6,090 nucleotides of DNA. Source: WGMK01 sp046047315. Lineage in GTDB: Bacteria; Hydrogenedentota; Hydrogenedentia; Hydrogenedentales; JAEUWI01. The notes below the pieces were generated by a model that saw nothing but the letters and a program-made list of their open reading frames with translations, was not told the origin of the DNA and searched no databases. The stretch covers positions 1 through 6,090 of the forward strand of contig JBJOID010000260.1 in NCBI GenBank assembly GCA_046047315.1, in the 5' to 3' direction. Positions within the stretch are counted from its first letter, which is position 1. Every line of letters begins with the position of its first letter. This document shows positions 1 to 6,090 of this stretch, in pieces. A program made the position numbers and the translations under genes.

Positions 1-222
1 GCCGAGATCAGTCGTTCGCTGGAAATCCCCACCATTGGCATTGGTGCCGGGGCGGAGTGCGACGGGCAGGTGCTGGTATTGCATGACATGCTGGGCTGGG
101 GACAGACCCGCTTCACCAAGACCTTTGGCAATGTGCGCGGCGAGATGGAAAAGGCCATGGCGTCGTACATCTCGGAAGTGCGCGGGGCGAGTTTCCCGGC
201 AGCGGAGCACACCTACGCATGA
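1..222 (+). CDS. panB: 3-methyl-2-oxobutanoate hydroxymethyltransferase (PanB), C-terminal part, 5' truncated by window edge
   Basis: PanB transfers a hydroxymethyl group from 5,10-methylenetetrahydrofolate to 2-oxoisovalerate to make ketopantoate, the first committed step of pantothenate synthesis in the cytoplasm. Only the last 73 codons are in the window, read in frame 1 up to TGA at 220-222. They carry the conserved PanB C-terminal signature: IPTIGIGAG, then CDGQVLVLHDMLG, then the helix with RFTKTF. The tail EVRGASFPAAEHTY is typical of the end of the enzyme. The stop overlaps the panC start in ATGA, so the two genes are very likely translationally coupled. The reading is clear because the motifs are nearly invariant and panC and panD follow directly. 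The promoter and the N-terminal half lie outside the window. Confidence 0.95.
   Translation, partial: AEISRSLEIPTIGIGAGAECDGQVLVLHDMLGWGQTRFTKTFGNVRGEMEKAMASYISEVRGASFPAAEHTYA
204..207 (+). promoter_or_regulatory. Probable Shine-Dalgarno sequence for panC
   Basis: GGAG lies inside the end of panB, 11 bases before the panC ATG at 219. The spacing is a little long, but together with the ATGA stop-start overlap it supports 219 as the panC start. Confidence 0.5.
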
Positions 223-1109
223 AGGTCATCCGCACGCCTGTAGAAATGCGGGACTGGGCGCTGGCCCGACGCGCCGCTGGCGAGACCATTGGTTTCGCGC
301 CCACCATGGGCGCGCTGCACGAGGGTCATGCCAGCCTGATGCGGGCTGCCCGTGAACAAAACAGCCAGGCGGTGCTGAGCATATTCGTGAACCCGGCGCA
401 GTTCGCGCCGCACGAGGACTTGGACCAGTATCCCCGCACATGGGACACCGACCAGGCCATGGCCGTCAAAACCGGTATGGACGTGATTTACGCACCCCTG
501 GCCAGCGCCATGTACCCGGCAGACTATTCGACCTACGTGACGGTGGAGGGAGTGAGCACCGGACTTTGCAGCATCACCCGCCCCCATTTCTTCCGGGGCG
601 TGGCCACGGTGGTGGCGAAACTGTTCAACGCCGTGCTGCCGCACCGGGCCTACTTTGGACAAAAAGACGCTCAACAATGCGCGGTGATCCGGCGCATGGC
701 ACGCGACCTCGACATGGGCGTCGAAATCATCGAGATGCCCATCGTGCGCGAGGCCGACGGACTGGCAATGAGCAGCCGCAACGCCTATCTTTCCGACGAG
801 GATCGCCTGCGGGCGCTCTGCCTCTCCCGCGCGTTGCGGGCCGCCGAGGAGCGGATGCGGGCAGGTGAACGCAGCGCGGCCGCCATACGCGCGGTCGCCA
901 CCGAATATTTGCAGCCCGCCGACCGTATTGACTATGTGGAACTGGTGGACGCCGAATCGATGGCGCCCGTGGACGAAGTGAACGCCCCCGTGACCCTGGC
1001 TGTGGCGGCCTTTGTTGGCACGACCCGGCTCATTGATAACCTGAAATTTGTACCCACAGGCGGAGACCCGAAAGGGCAACGACCCATGGAGAAAGCACAA
1101 TGCAGTTGA
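219..1109 (+). CDS. panC: Pantothenate synthetase (pantoate--beta-alanine ligase, PanC)
   Basis: PanC condenses pantoate with beta-alanine, using ATP through a pantoyl-adenylate intermediate, to give pantothenate. It is a cytoplasmic enzyme. The 296 residues are slightly more than the usual 280-290, and the excess lies in a short C-terminal tail after residue 280. Visible family motifs in order are PTMGALHEGH at 28-37 with the nucleotide-binding HxGH (H34, H37), VNPAQF at 57-62, FGQKDAQQ at 146-153 with the conserved lysine K149, and READGLAMSSRN at 177-188, which holds the KMSKS-like Ser-Arg pair (S186, R187). All expected active-site residues are present. The ATG overlaps the panB stop as ATGA and has an upstream GGAG. 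The 3' end overlaps panD by 10 bases. Regulation would come from a promoter upstream of panB, not seen here. Confidence 0.98.
   Translation: MKVIRTPVEMRDWALARRAAGETIGFAPTMGALHEGHASLMRAAREQNSQAVLSIFVNPAQFAPHEDLDQYPRTWDTDQAMAVKTGMDVIYAPLASAMYPADYSTYVTVEGVSTGLCSITRPHFFRGVATVVAKLFNAVLPHRAYFGQKDAQQCAVIRRMARDLDMGVEIIEMPIVREADGLAMSSRNAYLSDEDRLRALCLSRALRAAEERMRAGERSAAAIRAVATEYLQPADRIDYVELVDAESMAPVDEVNAPVTLAVAAFVGTTRLIDNLKFVPTGGDPKGQRPMEKAQCS
1088..1091 (+). promoter_or_regulatory. Shine-Dalgarno sequence deciding the panD start
   Basis: GGAG sits 8 bases before ATG 1100, an ideal spacing. It favours 1100 over the next in-frame ATG at 1112, and puts the processed serine of PanD at residue 25, its usual position. 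The site lies within the end of panC. Confidence 0.75.
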
Positions 1110-1504
1110 GAATGTTCAAGAGCAAGATTCACCGCGCCACGATTACGCAGGCGGACCTGCACTACAAGGGCAGCTGCACACTCGACCCGAATCTCATCGA
1201 GGCGGCGGGAATGTTGCCCTATGAGGAAATCCACGTCCTCAACATCAACACCGGCGCGCGCTTCACCACGTACATCATCGAGGGCGAGCGCGGAAAGGGC
1301 GAGTGTTGCCTGAACGGCGCGGCCGCCCGCCTCGGGCAACCGGGCGATCTGGTCATCATTCTCACCTACGCCCAGATGGACGCCGCCGAAGCGCGGGTAC
1401 ATCAGCCTACCGTGGTCCACGTGGACGAGAAGAACCAGATCACGGAAACGGTGAAGGGCGACCTCGCGGGCATCGACGAATACGCCATCCGGCGCATTGC
1501 CTGA
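1100..1504 (+). CDS. panD: Aspartate 1-decarboxylase proenzyme (PanD), pyruvoyl-dependent
   Basis: PanD decarboxylates L-aspartate to beta-alanine, the second substrate of PanC. The proenzyme cleaves itself between G24 and S25, and the serine becomes the catalytic pyruvoyl group. The sequence shows the processing site as YKGS at 22-25, within ADLHYKGSC. It also has K9, H11, R54, T57, Y58 and N72 at the positions known from the Escherichia coli enzyme. The NGAAAR segment at 72-77 is characteristic. At 134 residues it is close to the family length of about 115-140, with a slightly longer C-terminus. The start overlaps the end of panC by 10 bases and has a well-placed GGAG. This completes a panB-panC-panD order. 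The gene ends 36 bases before the stop of the convergent minus-strand operon. Confidence 0.98.
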   Translation: MQLRMFKSKIHRATITQADLHYKGSCTLDPNLIEAAGMLPYEEIHVLNINTGARFTTYIIEGERGKGECCLNGAAARLGQPGDLVIILTYAQMDAAEARVHQPTVVHVDEKNQITETVKGDLAGIDEYAIRRIA

Positions 1505-1540
1505 AACACGGCCTGAAATCGCAGCGGGCGGTGAGCGCGG

Positions 1541-3898
1541 CTATTTCTGCTTGCGCACGCCGTACCACTGCGAGCCGCCGTGGTCGAGGTGGAGCACGTA
1601 GCAACCGTCGAGCCGATGCTCCTTTCCGTACTTGGCAAGCACGCGCTGGGAGAAATCCCAGTCGGAGCCCTCGAAGTGATCGGCCATGCTGTACGGAAAC
1701 TCCAGCAGCACTTCGCGCCGCACAATCTGGCAAAAGCCGACGGGCACGCCACCGGCTTCCTGATGCCACAGTTCGCCGGGTCCATCGAGGAGGGATTGGA
1801 ATTCCTCCCAGGGACGCCGCTCGCCGAGGAGTATCTGCGCGGTGGTCTCCGGCGTAAGCATCTTGCGCCCATCGGGCGCGACGAAACGGGCTTCGGGCGG
1901 AGCGGCGTCGAGCCGCGCGAAGAAATCCACGGGCACGACGATATCCGAATCGAAGAGCGTAACCCATTTGCCCGAGGCCATGCGGGCGGCTTCGTTCACC
2001 ATCAGTCCGCGTGAGCGCGCATGCCGCTCGCTGAAGGTGCAACGCACAATGCGCAGCCGAGGAAAGGCCGTCTCGATGCTGTCCAGCACATCGTCGTTGC
2101 TATCGAGACCGGGCACATAGCTGACGATGACCTCGATGCGCCCCAGGTCGTAGTCGACCTGGTGGGCGATGCCAAGCAGCAGCGCCTGTAAACGGCGGCT
2201 GTAACGGGTGCTGGGCACAATCACGCTGTGGACGATGCCGCTAAGATCGGGCGTGGACAGCTCGCTATCGAGCCATAGCTGAGGCGCCTGCGTCTGGATG
2301 TGCCCGTCCACGTTCCAGATACTGATTCGGGGTTCGAGCACGCCGCCCAGCTTTTCCGGCACGCGGAAGAGACCGGTGAATTCCGTGGGGCGCACGGGCT
2401 GGCCATCGCGCAGCAACACGAAACGGCCATCGCGCCGCACGTGCAGCGCCACATGATGCGAGGGCCCTATCATCGGGCAGAGCAGGTGGACATGCCCGCC
2501 GAAGGTAAAGCCGACATGGTCGGCTATCCCCCCACCAAAGGTGACCCCCACGGTGAAGGGAGGCTCGACGCGGGCCAGCGGCGTGCTTTGCATGGGGTCC
2601 GTTGTCAACGACCACCAGCGCACCGCGCCCACCAAGCGGTCGGTCCAGTGCCCCTCGATATCGTATTCGTCATAGCGCAGCACCTTCGTGGGTGGCACCC
2701 CGTCGACAATCGATTGCGCCTCGGCCGCCAGGGGCACCAGCGCGTCCATGGCCGCGCGGCGCTGCGCGTCCACCGCATCGAAATACTTGCGCTGCCCACG
2801 ATTGAAATGCAGCGGGGAAGTCATCTCCTCTCCCCCATGCGGCGTAAGCGCCACGCCAGGGTAGAGCGCGCGCAGGGGCGGGGCGGCATGGTCGCAATGC
2901 TTGCGGAGCGCGCACTCGGCGCAGGCGGGCCCAAGCGTGCGGCGCGCATCGAGATCGACAGCGGCCAATGCGGCTTCGTAGGCTTGTGCGTTCTCCGGCA
3001 GGGGCGTGCCCGCCCGGGCGCGGCGCGGCCATTTACGCCGCACCTTGTTGATCAGCCAAAGCCGGGCATGCAGGGTGGGATGGCTGATGATGCGCGGAAA
3101 CGCGGCGCGGTCGATGATGTGGTAGAAATTCGACTGGGCGGACAACTGATGCTCAATCGCGGCGGCCATACCCGAAGGACGGCAGGCATAGAGCGTCTTG
3201 GCAAGGTCGTGGCTGTCGTGCAGGTACTGCTGATGATGCAGGTAGTACTGGTAACCCGTGAGCGTCTCGGGCCACAACTCCCGGGGAACGAGGCAAAAGG
3301 GCAGGCCAACCACGTTCACCTCGACGCCGGTGTCCTTAAGGCGGCCAGCAAGCGAAGTAAGCGCGGCGATTCTAGCGGCGGACTCGCCGCGCGGGCAGGG
3401 CCGCGTTGGCACGAACGGATCGCTCGCCGCCACGTTGACGCTGGTTATGCGTCCCTCACCCGCCGCCGTGAGCAGAGCATCCACGGCATCGCCAGACAAT
3501 GCCGCAGTCACCTGCACCCGCAGGGGAAGGCGGACCGTGGCGCAGGAGGCAAGCGTTTCCTCCAAGGCGGCACGCGTGAAATGCTTCGGAGCGAAGAACA
3601 CATCCAAGGCGCGGGCCTCGGCGTAATCGGCCGCATGGCTGCTCGACAGGGGCATGCGCAAGCGGAGGGAGCAGGACAGCCCCTCGGAATCGGCGTGGCG
3701 CAGCAGTTCCATCACCGCCTCGTGCGGCAGATGCTCTATCAACAGGTCCACCTTCTGCGCCTTGTAGCCCACGTTGCAGACGCGCAGCCACTGCTTGAGG
3801 GCGGTCAAGGGGAACAGGCGGCCCTTACTGTTGGCGCAGCAAACAAGCGCGCGAACGGGGGGCAGACGATCTTCAGTGCAATCCATGGCTTCTCGCAT
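1541..3898 (-). CDS. Multidomain glycosyltransferase: degenerate radical SAM/SPASM-like N-terminus, beta-rich middle, GT-A (family 2-like) C-terminus
   Basis: This 785-residue protein probably adds a sugar to the glycan exported by the adjacent ABC transporter. The C-terminal domain, about 554-785, reads as a GT-A glycosyltransferase. It opens with the strand HSVIVPSTRYSRRLQALL, and has a helix ending in NEAARMASGKW followed by the metal-binding DxD (D650-S651-D652). Later come GFCQIVRREVLLE and the acceptor-side SDWDFS at 745-750. Residues 14-360 resemble a radical SAM protein. GLPFCLVP at 198-205 and a SPASM-like CX2CX5C (C326, C329, C335) followed by P-G-V and H-G-G are seen, but no CX3CX2C motif. 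Residues about 395-545 are beta-rich with paired glycines, and I do not recognise them. No signal peptide or membrane segment is visible, so it should be cytoplasmic. ATG 3898 overlaps the upstream stop as TGATG. ATG 3886 (residue 5) is an alternative, and neither has a well-spaced Shine-Dalgarno. The glycosyltransferase call is firm; the N-terminal assignment is by eye. Confidence 0.85.
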   Translation of the reverse strand: MREAMDCTEDRLPPVRALVCCANSKGRLFPLTALKQWLRVCNVGYKAQKVDLLIEHLPHEAVMELLRHADSEGLSCSLRLRMPLSSSHAADYAEARALDVFFAPKHFTRAALEETLASCATVRLPLRVQVTAALSGDAVDALLTAAGEGRITSVNVAASDPFVPTRPCPRGESAARIAALTSLAGRLKDTGVEVNVVGLPFCLVPRELWPETLTGYQYYLHHQQYLHDSHDLAKTLYACRPSGMAAAIEHQLSAQSNFYHIIDRAAFPRIISHPTLHARLWLINKVRRKWPRRARAGTPLPENAQAYEAALAAVDLDARRTLGPACAECALRKHCDHAAPPLRALYPGVALTPHGGEEMTSPLHFNRGQRKYFDAVDAQRRAAMDALVPLAAEAQSIVDGVPPTKVLRYDEYDIEGHWTDRLVGAVRWWSLTTDPMQSTPLARVEPPFTVGVTFGGGIADHVGFTFGGHVHLLCPMIGPSHHVALHVRRDGRFVLLRDGQPVRPTEFTGLFRVPEKLGGVLEPRISIWNVDGHIQTQAPQLWLDSELSTPDLSGIVHSVIVPSTRYSRRLQALLLGIAHQVDYDLGRIEVIVSYVPGLDSNDDVLDSIETAFPRLRIVRCTFSERHARSRGLMVNEAARMASGKWVTLFDSDIVVPVDFFARLDAAPPEARFVAPDGRKMLTPETTAQILLGERRPWEEFQSLLDGPGELWHQEAGGVPVGFCQIVRREVLLEFPYSMADHFEGSDWDFSQRVLAKYGKEHRLDGCYVLHLDHGGSQWYGVRKQK

Positions 3899-3900
3899 CA
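3896..3900 (-). promoter_or_regulatory. TGATG stop-start overlap between ATPase and glycosyltransferase
   Basis: The ATPase stop TGA (3900-3898) shares one base with the candidate start ATG (3898-3896). A GGAG ends two bases before this ATG, which is too close for a normal Shine-Dalgarno. Initiation there would therefore rely on re-initiation by terminating ribosomes. The second ATG at 3886 is preceded by GAGAAG, also close. Confidence 0.6.
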
Positions 3901-5967
3901 CTCCGGAATGACCCGGATGATCGCAGAGAGCAGCGGATGGTTGCCAGCCTGGAAATGCAGGGCCTCGGCGCCGGGGGCCCGCCGCAGCCACTGGGCCACA
4001 CGAAGCGCCTGGCCCGCGCCGGTGTTCAGCGCAGCGGGAAGGGCTTCCGGCGCGCCCTCCGGCTGTACCCATTCCAGCGCGGGCACATCGCTGCCGCTCA
4101 AGCGCAGCCAGCGGGAGCGGTGATACTCCGAGGGCAATGGCTGCCAAGATTGTCCGGCAGTAAAATCGGGGTAGCTCCCCCGCTCCGTCTCGGTTGTCCA
4201 AGTCGTGAATCCGGATGGGAGCAGCAGGGAGAAGTTGCACTCCTGCAGAGCGACCGGCGCACTGGCTTCGAGGTCAACGTCCAGCCGCAGTCCCCCCCCC
4301 TCGGCGCGCAAGGTCCAGTGCAACGTCAACGGCAGGCGGCCGGAACGGCTGGCCATGCGCAGTGCGCCGTGCTCCTCCTGCGGTGCGCACGAGGCGAGAA
4401 AGGTGCTGTTCGTCCAGAGATCGCCCACGCAGATCAGCGCCTGAATCTCAGCCGTCACGCGGCCGTCGCACGATTCGAGGGCCAAGCGTCCCCTGCCAAG
4501 ACGGCCACGCAAGCCTCCCCCCTCGCAGAGACGCGCGCCGGAAAGGTGCCGGGACTGCTCCCGCGCGACGGCGCCATTGAGCGATAGGTCGAAAGTTGCG
4601 GTGCCGAGCACGCGACGCTCCCCCGCTTCCATCCGCTGTTGCGGCGCAGGCGGACGATGATGCCAGTAAAGGCGGCGCAGGCCCGAGAGATAATCACCAT
4701 GCATGAGGTGCAGGTAGGTGTCCGCTTCTGGGGCGAGAGTGATGCCCAGCGCCGCGCCCTGTGCGGGGTCGGCGCCGAACACGGTCACGTTCCGGCTGAC
4801 TGAATCGGGCATGGCCGCGGGCTCAGGCTGCGACTGCGCAGGGACCAGCGGGGCTGTCTCGACAATCTCGCCATCAAACGACCAGCGGTCAAGCGCGTCG
4901 GGCAGGGGTATCGAGAGCGACAGGGCTTCGAGCGGGAAGGCATGCTCCGCGGTAACCCAACAGGACAAGGTGGCCTTGCCGTCCACCAGCGCGCACTCCA
5001 TGCCCATGCGGCAGGGCAGGCGGGGATGCTGCCCCTCGGCAACGAAGCGCGACGCGTCGGACGAAAGGACGCGCCAATCCGCGGCGGGAGAGAGATGGTG
5101 CTGCCCCATACTCTGCACTTCGAGCAGCACCCCTTCCGGCGCGGTGATCTCCTCCGCTTCCCTGAACAGGCTCAGCTTGCCGTTGCTGAAGAGGGCCTCG
5201 CGCCCTTCCTGCTCCAGCCGGTGCGTGCCTGCCGCATTGCCCACCTGGCGCAGGTAATAGGCAAAGGTGCGCTGCGGTGAACCGCGATCCAGCAGCTTGC
5301 CCCGGTTCAACAGGACCACGCGCTCGCAGACGGTGTTCACGATTCCAAGGTCATGCGAAACGAAAAGGATGGTCTTGCCCGCCTCGCGCAGCTCGCCCAT
5401 CTTGCTGCGGCATTTGCGCTGGAACTCCTCATCCCCCACGGCGAGGACTTCGTCGACCAGAAAGATGTCGGGGTTGATGTGGGCCGCCACGGAGAAAGCG
5501 ATGCGCACGTACATGCCGCTGCTGTATGTGTCGACCGGCTTGTCGATGAACGGCGCGATCCCCGAGAAAGCGATGATGTCGTCCAGCACGCGATCCACTT
5601 CCTGCCGGCGCAGGCCATAGATGCTGGCGTTGAGGTAGATGTTCTCGCGACCCGTGAGCATGGGGTGGAAACCGGCACCGAGTTCCAGCAGCGACGCCAC
5701 GCGGCCGTGCACTTCCACCTCGCCACTCGTGGGCAGCGTGACCCCGGCGAGCAGCTTGAGCAGCGTGCTCTTACCTGAGCCATTGCTGCCAATGATGCCG
5801 ACGCTCTCCCCCGCTTCCAGCTCGAGCGAGACGCCGTCGAGCGCGGCGAAACCGCCCTGCCCTTCCCGGCGCAGCCACGACATAAGGCCGCCGCGACCGA
5901 AGAAGACGCGCGGGCCCTGCCGCTCCGGGTAGACCTTGGTGACGTTGCTGGCGCGAAGAATGGCCAT
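3898..5967 (-). CDS. wzt: Wzt-type ABC transporter ATPase for polysaccharide export, with long C-terminal glycan-recognition region
   Basis: This is the ATPase of an ABC-2 exporter that moves an undecaprenyl-linked glycan across the inner membrane. The nucleotide-binding domain spans about 1-240. It has Walker A GSNGSGKST at 60-68, the Wzt/KpsT/TagH-type LLELGAGFHPMLTGREN at 93-109, the family's signature variant YSSGM at 148-152, Walker B FLVDE at 169-173 with catalytic E173, a D-loop AVGD at 176-179, and the switch histidine H205. All catalytic elements are intact. The C-terminal region of about 450 residues is much longer than the roughly 180 of classical Wzt proteins such as E. coli O9a. 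It is beta-rich and appears to hold two diverged copies of one module, near 325-415 and 552-643. By analogy it binds the glycan or its end modification, which is inference. The start at ATG 5967 was chosen because it overlaps the permease stop as TAATG and begins the family-typical MAILRASNVTKVY. A start further upstream would run into permease coding sequence. A nine-G tract lies in codons 556-559. Confidence 0.93.
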   Translation of the reverse strand: MAILRASNVTKVYPERQGPRVFFGRGGLMSWLRREGQGGFAALDGVSLELEAGESVGIIGSNGSGKSTLLKLLAGVTLPTSGEVEVHGRVASLLELGAGFHPMLTGRENIYLNASIYGLRRQEVDRVLDDIIAFSGIAPFIDKPVDTYSSGMYVRIAFSVAAHINPDIFLVDEVLAVGDEEFQRKCRSKMGELREAGKTILFVSHDLGIVNTVCERVVLLNRGKLLDRGSPQRTFAYYLRQVGNAAGTHRLEQEGREALFSNGKLSLFREAEEITAPEGVLLEVQSMGQHHLSPAADWRVLSSDASRFVAEGQHPRLPCRMGMECALVDGKATLSCWVTAEHAFPLEALSLSIPLPDALDRWSFDGEIVETAPLVPAQSQPEPAAMPDSVSRNVTVFGADPAQGAALGITLAPEADTYLHLMHGDYLSGLRRLYWHHRPPAPQQRMEAGERRVLGTATFDLSLNGAVAREQSRHLSGARLCEGGGLRGRLGRGRLALESCDGRVTAEIQALICVGDLWTNSTFLASCAPQEEHGALRMASRSGRLPLTLHWTLRAEGGGLRLDVDLEASAPVALQECNFSLLLPSGFTTWTTETERGSYPDFTAGQSWQPLPSEYHRSRWLRLSGSDVPALEWVQPEGAPEALPAALNTGAGQALRVAQWLRRAPGAEALHFQAGNHPLLSAIIRVIPE
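4292..4300 (-). repeat. Nine-base poly-G tract in the ATPase coding strand
   Basis: Nine consecutive C on the plus strand read as G9 in the coding direction, spanning the end of E556 and G557-G559 of the ATPase. Homopolymers of this length can slip during replication. A one-base change would shift the frame and cut off the last ~130 residues. In one of the two shifted frames a TGA follows at 4276-4274. Whether the tract varies in nature cannot be seen from one sequence. Confidence 0.6.
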
Positions 5968-6090
5968 TAGAGGTGGTCCGACAAGGTGGGGGCCGCGCGG
6001 CGAAACACGGCGACTCCCGCGAGCACGCTCAACATCGATGCCAACGCGGGCCATGCCACCATTGCTGGCGACATGGGATGCCCAAAGAGG
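5967..6090 (-). CDS. ABC-2 type polysaccharide export permease (Wzm/TagG family), C-terminal 40 residues, truncated by window edge
   Basis: A minus-strand frame open from the window edge ends in TAA at 5969-5967 and overlaps the ATPase start by one base (TAATG). Its 40 residues read as the end of an ABC-2 permease: a short loop with GHPMSP, a hydrophobic last transmembrane helix from about MVAWPALA through VLAGVAVF, and the short basic-to-acidic cytoplasmic tail FRRAAPTLSDHL. An F-R-R-x-x-P-x-x-x-D tail is typical of Wzm/TagG/KpsM-type permeases. With the ATPase it would form the membrane exporter. The position directly before a Wzt-type ATPase strongly supports the call. The N-terminal part, with most membrane segments, is outside the window, so the exact subfamily cannot be given. 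Confidence 0.82.
   Translation of the reverse strand, partial: LFGHPMSPAMVAWPALASMLSVLAGVAVFRRAAPTLSDHL

Noticed and set aside
213..1100. Open frame of 295 codons on the minus strand, antisense to panC
   Set aside because: panC is unambiguous on the other strand. The antisense translation has a His- and Gly-rich composition and no family features.
1499..1560. Possible intrinsic terminator between panD and the convergent gene
   Set aside because: Only 4-base complementary stretches are found, with no stable stem and no T-run on either strand.
2894..2923. Zinc-ribbon or ferredoxin reading of the CX2CX5C cluster
   Set aside because: There are only three close cysteines plus a histidine, and the following Pro-Gly and Gly-Gly context fits a SPASM-like C-terminal element better. 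A metal site remains possible, but I do not call a separate domain.
2300..4123. Open frame of 607 codons on the plus strand, antisense to the glycosyltransferase gene
   Set aside because: It lies opposite a gene with clear domain motifs, and its translation is a low-complexity mix rich in Arg, Gly, Ala and His with no recognisable motif. Long antisense frames are common in GC-rich DNA.
3899..4240. N-terminal extension of the glycosyltransferase frame upstream to a GTG at 4240
   Set aside because: The extension lies wholly within the ATPase coding region, and its translation is Arg/Pro/Ala-rich shadow sequence. The protein-like sequence begins near 3898, at the TGATG overlap.
5968..6054. Longer start for the ATPase at 6054
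   Set aside because: These 29 codons overlap the permease end in another frame, and the translation (Arg-rich) does not match any Wzt N-terminus. The family-typical start is at 5967.

Overview
The window is high-GC bacterial DNA, densely packed with almost no non-coding sequence. It holds two convergent gene groups. The left group (1-1504, plus strand) is the end of a pantothenate operon: the 3' end of panB, then complete panC and panD, joined by short overlaps. The right group (1541-6090, minus strand) is part of a polysaccharide export and glycosylation operon: the last 40 codons of an ABC-2 permease of the Wzm/TagG kind, a long Wzt-type ATPase, and a 785-residue multidomain glycosyltransferase. 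Each of these also overlaps the next, here by a single base (TAATG, then TGATG). Only 36 bases separate the two groups, and I see no convincing terminator there.

The pan genes supply the end of pantothenate synthesis. PanB makes ketopantoate, PanD makes beta-alanine, and PanC joins pantoate to beta-alanine. All key PanC and PanD residues that I checked are present, so these look like ordinary working housekeeping genes.

The minus-strand genes fit ABC-transporter-dependent export of a surface glycan (O-antigen or similar). The permease and ATPase would form the exporter. The large C-terminal part of the ATPase probably recognises the glycan or its terminal modification, and the third gene probably adds a sugar. 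Two proteins are unusual. The ATPase is 689 residues long, and its C-terminal part appears to contain two diverged copies of one beta-rich module. The glycosyltransferase carries a GT-A catalytic domain at its C-terminus behind a region that resembles a radical SAM/SPASM protein without the radical SAM cysteine motif, with an unrecognised beta-rich domain between them. These are the best candidates in the window for something undescribed.

The Wzm/Wzt exporter suggests a Gram-negative (diderm) bacterium. The GC-rich codon use and divergent proteins suggest a lineage away from the well-studied Proteobacteria, but I cannot name the taxon from this sequence. I see no RNA genes, mobile elements, CRISPR arrays or origins.
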